Assembly: GCA_036245805.1 (NCBI GenBank)
Contig: BTRK01000003.1
Coordinates: 22,223,292-22,287,291, forward strand
Direction: 5' to 3'
Length of the DNA: 64,000 bases
DNA from: Pristionchus mayeri
Lineage: Eukaryota > Nematoda > Chromadorea > Rhabditida > Neodiplogasteridae
Shown here: positions 58,383 through 64,000 of the stretch, piece after piece
How positions within the stretch are numbered: position 1 is the first letter of the stretch
Layout: every line of letters starts with the position of its first letter
Notes under the pieces: generated by a model
Databases searched by the model: none
What the model saw: the letters and a program-made list of their open reading frames with translations, nothing else
What the model was told of the DNA's origin: nothing
Made by a program: the position numbers and the translations under genes

Positions 58383-59820
58383 CAGAGACACTTTTGGCCC
58401 TCTCCTCCCTCTCTCGAAGGAGGAACGTAAACTGAGTTATCTCGTTTCGTGCCTCAGTCCTCTGTTTTCATCCCGTCCCCAATCATTCCCTCTGATTCTT
58501 CCCTTCTTCCTTTTATCCATCCCCCCTCTTCTCAACTTCCCCCCCCCCCCAAGAACTCCATTCTGCAAGATTCTGATGACTGATTAGAAGGAAGTTAGCG
58601 GATTGGCAAATCTAGAGGGATTTCGTCCCCTCCTTTCTGATCTGAACCACATGCACGAGGATTCGCCTTCCCTCTCTTCCTCTCGCGTGTTCTGCTGCAG
58701 TTAGAGAGAGAGGAGAGAGTATGGCCCATACTGTATGGGGAAGGGAGAGAGACAGAGATGATTCATTTGGGTTTCTCTTCTGCTCAAGTTAGTTGATTCG
58801 CCATCTCCTCTTTCTCTTTGCTTCTCCTCTCATCATTGACGAACACTCGAATGGATTCAAAGAGAGAGACGAGATGATCCCCACTGCTTTCCACTCCATA
58901 CTCTATATTTTGCATCTTCCCTTTCCGAGTAGTCAACTCTTCCTTCCGAGTATTCAAAGATGTGCGAATGTACATCCATCTATCCTTCTATCAAGTGTAC
59001 AATCATCTCTTCCCTTCACCCGTAGCCATCGAGATTCTACTGAGAAGATCTCCGTGATATCCACCACGCTCTCTCTTCTCGTCCTCGCATCATCAACTCT
59101 TCCTCCCCCTCCTCCTCCCCCATCTCTAATCCTTCTGTCCTTCTCAATCATCTTCTCCTTCATTCCTTGTTTTCTTCTGTGACCTCTTCGTGGATTCACG
59201 AACTTGTCTGCATTATTCATCTCTGGAACGACTCTCTTCTTAAATGAGTCCAACTAGGGGGGAGCTGCTGCTCCCTTTCTTTCCCTCCTCTGAGATTAAA
59301 CATCACCTTATGAGAGTCTCATAGGGCATAATTCTTCCTTCTCTTTCTTCATCTCGCTCTCTTCTTTGGACTTGGCTTCTCAATTACTCCGCCCCCTTTT
59401 TTGAGCACATACATGGTCGTTTATACGCGAGAAGAGTAGAGGCGTGCGCTTCTTTATTGCCTCTCTCTCTCTCTCTTTCCTCCCGGTGACCTCACATCTC
59501 ATAACGCATTCACAACTCCATTTCAAGCACGTCGATTCCGTCCCCGACCTCCTTCCCTTCCCTCTCCCTCCATAATTCCCCAGTCACGTTTCCTTCGAAT
59601 CTTCTAATTCTGAATTGCTCAGATGCGCTTTCTCATTTTTCTCTCTCTTCGATTGCTCGATTCTTCATTCTTCGTGTCTCTTCAGTCCTTCTGATCGATG
59701 TTCTCCCTTGGATGATAGGATGGAATCGGACGAGACTTCCTCTCTACTCACTGTCCATTCTCATTTCACACGGTAACTCCTTGTTTTCCTCCTTCTAAAT
59801 CGTCTCCGAGGAATTCTCGC

Positions 59821-59839
59821 GGGGGGGGGGGGGGGGGGG
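59821..59839. repeat. 19-base G tract
   Basis: Nineteen consecutive G. Comparable runs are 15 C at 37548-37562, 14 C at 13497-13510 and 13 G at 42463-42475. Confidence 0.97.
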
Positions 59840-60550
59840 AACAGATCTCGAGAGAGGAATGCACTATGCAGTCATCGAGAACAATACGTACAGTCTTCCA
59901 TTGAGGGAGTCATTCCTTCACTTCCTCCCCCGTTCTGAATTCCCTCGAAGGGTCTTCTTCTTCTTCTTTCCTTTCTCTCACTCACAAATTAAATCACTCT
60001 CTGAATGACGAGCAGTCGCTTCATTTCGTGTGAGAGAGCTGCAATGATTTCATTTATTTGCGTGCCCTCAAGGAGATATCCACCCGTTTTTTATCCTATT
60101 TCTACCCGGTCCCCCCCCCTCCCCTCCCTTTTCTCACTTTACCCAATCCTACGCTAGTTTCGGATCTCATTTCAACAGGGAGCCTGGAAGGGGAAGATGT
60201 ACGACCTTTCGAGGCTTCAATTTAGACTGATTTGAACTTTGACGAAAATGAGAAATGACTGAATTGGATGCGAGGAAAGTACGAGAGAAGAGAAATGACG
60301 CCTAATGAAGGAATGAACTTTGTTTTGGAGCGAGTTTCCTATTGTTTATCTCCCTTTACCCCTCTTTTTTCAGTTTGTTTATAGAAGGCTGTGGGAAATT
60401 TGAGGCTAGGCAAGGCAAAACTAGCCTTAGGAGGAGGGAAGAGGGCCGACTGCATCTCAATTGGCTTACTGTACTTGAGGCAGAAAGTCAAACACAATCT
60501 TCGAGATCTTAAATTGGGAAGGAAGGAAGAGGAAGTGATGAATATTGCAG

Positions 60551-63500
60551 TAGTTCCCTTCGTAGTTCGCTGATCAAGAAGAGTGGTCGATCGCCCTCTC
60601 GAAAGACTGTCTCCTTCAGCAGCAGGAGGAACGACCACAAACAAATATCCAATGGTCAGTCCACAAGGGGGACTTAGATATGTGCGATGAAAGGTGTTTC
60701 ATTCGATCGTAGATCGGATGTGAAGATCAAAGATCATTCTCATTCAGTCTCTGATTGCTGGCAGTTGATGCAGAACGGGACGGAGCTCGTGAAGCTTCGT
60801 TCGAATGTCCGTCACTTCAGAAGACTGTTCAGGTGGGGGAAGGAATGAATGAGTGCCCCTCTCTATATTCTTTCCTCTCCAATCACGAATTCACTGGATT
60901 GTCGTCACTTCTTTCTTTTCTCTCCCGTTTCCTCTTCCCAATAGCCCTCATCATCCATTCCGAAGTCGAGTCTCATTCGATGTCCCACTGTCCTTCTAAC
61001 GAGACACTTGCAAAAGACTTCTCTCTCCCTTCACTTGATGGATGAAGATTCATTCTGACTCTATCCAATGCATTCAAATAGATCATCCCAACATTTCTTC
61101 GTAGGAGGACGTTCAGATCATAGTACATACATACAAATAGAAGGGAGAAAAGTGAAGAACTAGCTGCTTGTAGTTTGGATGCTGATCTCTCTCACATTCG
61201 ATGGGCGCCCACTAACAAAAAGCCGCACAAAGCGAGAAGTGAGTGACATCGTGCTCTAAATCAGCTTAAGCCCTCTCTGAACTGTCGCCATTGATCTCCC
61301 TTTCAGTCTCGATCGACTCGATCCGCGAGGTTCGAGTGGGAAGGAACACCGAGTTGCTGCGGGCTTCCGAGAGTGCTCTCAATGACCTCCAAGTGAGGAG
61401 TCGAGTCCTCTCCTATTCGATCAGATCAATCAATATTCTGCAGGAGGAGTGCACCTTCTCGGTGATCTACGGGGATGAGTACGAGTGTCTCGACCTGGTC
61501 GCAGATTCAGCTGATGATGCCAACATTTGGGTGACTGGACTGATCGCCCTCACGAGCAATCGATGTGAGGGGAAATGAGGATATTGATGCAATCTTTCAG
61601 TTGATAGCCTAGAAAGGAGGAGATGAGACAAAATGGCCCGCTTACAAATCTTTTAGAATTTCGTTTATCAATTGAATTGCAGTAGAGAAGCCGACAACTT
61701 CGTCTCTCGCGATGCTAAGAGAGAGGTCAGAATCTGAATCCTCATGTCGAATGAGACAGAGGAGGGAGGAATGGATGGGTGATGGTCCCTCTCTGCAGAT
61801 GGTTGGAGTCAGTGTTCGAGGAGGAAGATCGAGAGAAGAGGGGGGAGATGGGGGAGAAGGAGGCAGTGAGAGCCATTGCATCCATCAATCGAAGACTGCC
61901 CATACAGAGGATTAAGGCCAAGTTCAAGGCATGTCCATCCACAATACAAGAAATTCGTGAGAAACGCTGAATCTCTGCAGGAAATGAGCGTTCCATCGGA
62001 GGAAAACGCGGATGTTCGTAGGATAAACAAGGAGAATTTCGTCGAATTGTACAAGGAACTCTCAACCAGACCGGAGGTACGACCACATATCTCCATCATT
62101 ATGCTAATCGATGGATGATGATGTCTCCTCTTCAGTTGTATTTCCTGATGGTTCGATACGCGAACAAGGACTATCTCTCATGTCAGGATCTGCGACTTTT
62201 CCTCGAGACTGAGCAAGGGGTACTCACTTCATTCTCCTTCTCTTACTCTTATTCTAGAACAGTCTTCGATCGTTTCGTTCTCCTTCCCCTTCATCTTCCC
62301 CTTTCCAGTTGTTGGGAGTCTCTACTGACCTCTGCGAGTCGATAATTGACCAGTACGAACCCTGCCCCGAAGCCAAGGAGAACAACGTCCTCACCATCGA
62401 TGGTTAGAAACTTCATCTGATTACCTTTGTTCCTTCACAACCTCCTCTTCATCGACTCCTTCCATTGCAGGATTCACTGCGTATCTCCTCTCCTCCGAGT
62501 GTTCTCTCTTCGATTCTTCTCGATCGGTTGTATGGCAGGATATGAAGCAGCCCCTAACAAGATACTTCATCGCTGCGTCCCATCGGTGAGGAGAAAGAAG
62601 AGGAAGAGGGGGAAGGGAGGGGCAGATTGAGTCAGAATGAAAGTAACGGCAATTTTTTTCTGTATCTGTATTCCATGAGATATCCTCTTCTATGCTCACT
62701 CCTTGCAGTCCCTTCCTGGTGGAGGAGCAGCAAGGCGCAGCTTCAGTCGATGGAATCATCGCTGCCCTCAAAAGATCCTCACGATGGATTGAGTGTACGT
62801 CCCTTTCTTCCCCGTCCATATCTCTCTTTCCAAGTTGGAATCAAGGAAATCTCCAAGTGGCGTCCAAACTTGGACCCCACTTGGAAAGCTGCTTGATTCC
62901 AACATGGAGACGAGATTCTACTTGATTTTAACTTGGGAGTGCAAACCCGAGTTAGACTTTATGGAGTCACTTTATGTCCAAGACTTATAAAATATTCGTG
63001 ACGTTATTTGAGTGGAGATTTGGAACCCTGAGGAGGGAGAGGAGGAGCCACGAATCCAGAGGGGACCCACTACGAATAACAAGATCGGCCTGAGATGCGC
63101 CCTCGAGACTATCAAGGAATACGCTTTCGAACGATCGAGGTCAGAGAGGAAATCTGGACGACGCACTAAAACATTTATTGTTCAAAAGGGGGAGGGGAGG
63201 GGAGGTCCGTGGGAGGATTCGAGTGTTCAGTGGAGCGAATTTGATGGGAATGACGCACGACTAAGAGAACATTCCGGAAGAGCTCAATTCGAAAACAGGA
63301 AACGAGGGAATCTCAAATCATTCAGATATCCGGTTTTCCTTCGACTAGTCGTTCACTGCAAGAAAGAATGGCAGAGGGCAACAGCTGCTCTACTCAGGTA
63401 TCACCCACTTAAATTCATCTGAAGTGTAGGAGAACCATTGTTTGACTATCGGGAAATGATGGGACCATTGACAGGGAGAAGCTGGCGAAGCGACTCTACA

Positions 63501-64000
63501 TCCCCTCCGATGATCCCACTGATTGGAGCAAGAACAAACCAACGCCATTCGACTTCCAGATGAAGATCATCGTCGTCGTACGTTCACTTATCTACGAAGT
63601 CAAGAAACAGATATTAGATCGTTGGGTACATAGGGATAGGCTCAACAGTATCTAGATAACTGTTGGTGACTTTGAGTGCAAGAGACTGCCGTCATCGTCG
63701 AAGGGCGACGGCGACGTCACTGAAGACGACGAGATTCCGCCCTCTGCCAGGAGGATCAATCGGTGAGGAATCCAGAAGGACGTACTACGATGTCGTCCAC
63801 GACGTCAACTGAGTGTCATCCTATTCCTTTCAGTCGTCTTGATCTGGCGGTGGAGTTGTCGTCCCTCTCAGCGCCCTTCCTCGTTCCCAAGGCATGCTCT
63901 GATCTCATGAGTACCGCCCCCAATTCACACTACAGTAAGTACCTCTCAGACATGCCTTTTCCTAGAAGTATCACCTCATGGAAAGTTACACGATTAGTGC
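60551..64000 (+). CDS. pll-1: PLC-like inactive protein PLL-1 (PRIP family), partial
   Basis: Start and end lie outside the model: 5' exons before 60551 are unresolved and the right edge cuts the gene before the PLC-Y domain. Exon 1 carries SSLIKK and RKTVSFSSRRNDHKQI, matching the conserved segment before the PH domain of vertebrate PRIP/PLC-L proteins. The PH domain follows (DCWQLMQNGTELVKLRSNV, SIREVRVGRNTELLR, YECLDLVADSADDANIWV). The EF-hand region (INKENFVELYKELSTRPE, LYFLMVRYANKDYL, GFTAYLLSSECSLFD) leads into PLC-X (DMKQPLTRYFIAASHRPFLV). Active-site residues are replaced: HN after SS/AS becomes HR, the LDCWDG loop becomes LEIWNP, the HGHT His is lost (IQRGPTTNNK), and LENHC becomes LVVHC. 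So it should bind phosphoinositides or partners without hydrolysis. One intron has a GC donor (AAG|GCATGT at 61929). Confidence 0.92.
62830..62907. repeat. Small inverted repeat in a pll-1 intron
   Basis: CCAAGTTGGAATCAAG at 62830-62845 pairs with CTTGATTCCAACATGG at 62892-62907 (15 of 16 positions). Further CCAAACTTGG-like words lie between them. It is in the intron between the two halves of the PLC-X domain. Confidence 0.75.

Larger units (their letters stand above)
57269..60550. other. Long low-complexity intergenic region
   Basis: Upstream of the REEP gene (minus) and of pll-1 (plus), so it holds both promoters and possibly unrecognised 5' exons of pll-1. It is dominated by C/T-rich DNA with a minisatellite, a long CT repeat and a G run (listed separately). 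The large frames on both strands at 57.6-59.2 kb are readings of these tracts (poly-Pro/Ser/Leu or poly-Gly/Arg/Glu) and are not genes. Confidence 0.6.

Noticed and set aside
58162..58587. 141-codon frame containing a Ser-Leu repeat
   Set aside because: A translation of the (CT)n microsatellite and flanking C t runs.

Overview
The window is nuclear DNA of a nematode, probably rhabditid or diplogastrid; I cannot fix genus or species. Evidence: split genes with many short introns (often 40-300 bp) ending in TTTCAG-like acceptors, candidate spliced-leader acceptors just before start codons, dispersed foldback elements and long G/C mononucleotide tracts, and a gene set typical of Caenorhabditis-like worms (DAZ-1, NIT-1, the PRIP-like PLL-1, a CX-module protein, MATH/BTB proteins, a CHH/ITP-like neurohormone). 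No bacterial operon, CRISPR array or rRNA is present. Gene models were built by hand from reading-frame continuity, splice sites and family resemblance. Two multi-exon models close exactly in frame over all exons (385 and 276 aa).

Layout. 1-5.2 kb: repeat land, with a nested foldback carrying two tRNA-like Pol III promoters, two more large inverted repeats and a TA-flanked MITE. 5.2-9.2 kb (minus): a 61-aa microprotein and a CX-module membrane protein. 11.3-15.3 kb (plus): DHHC palmitoyltransferase of the ZDHHC5/8 type. 17.4-21.5 kb (plus): rhodopsin-like peptide-type GPCR. 22.6-26.9 kb (minus): two MATH/BTB genes and a proline-rich protein. 29.0-31.5 kb (plus): alpha-arrestin. 32.1-34.4 kb (plus): SLC17 transporter (SLC17A9/VNUT-like). 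34.8-38.7 kb (plus): daz-1. 40.6-42.3 kb (plus): CHH/ITP-like neurohormone precursor. 43.2-46.4 kb (plus): nit-1 nitrilase. 46.7-48.6 kb (minus): uncharacterised 276-aa Tyr/Arg/Ser-rich protein. 49.6-55.1 kb (minus): a very long phase-0 exon chain that reads as chromodomain, AT-hooks, Gln/Arg-rich and acidic segments, MATH, then BTB. 55.5-57.3 kb (minus): REEP5/6-type ER-shaping protein. 57.3-60.5 kb: low-complexity intergenic DNA with a C-rich minisatellite. 60.6 kb to the window end (plus): pll-1, catalytically dead PLC-like protein, cut at the right edge.

The genes do not form one pathway. The strongest candidate for something undescribed is the chromodomain/AT-hook/MATH/BTB gene. If the model is right, it would link a histone-methyl-lysine reader to a cullin-3 type ubiquitin-ligase adaptor. 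An equally explicit alternative is two adjacent genes, split at 53.8-54.1 kb, where a foldback repeat lies. Other notable items are recurrent GC-AG introns, a 12-base TGATC-TT-TGATC motif found only inside introns, and several TA-flanked MITEs.
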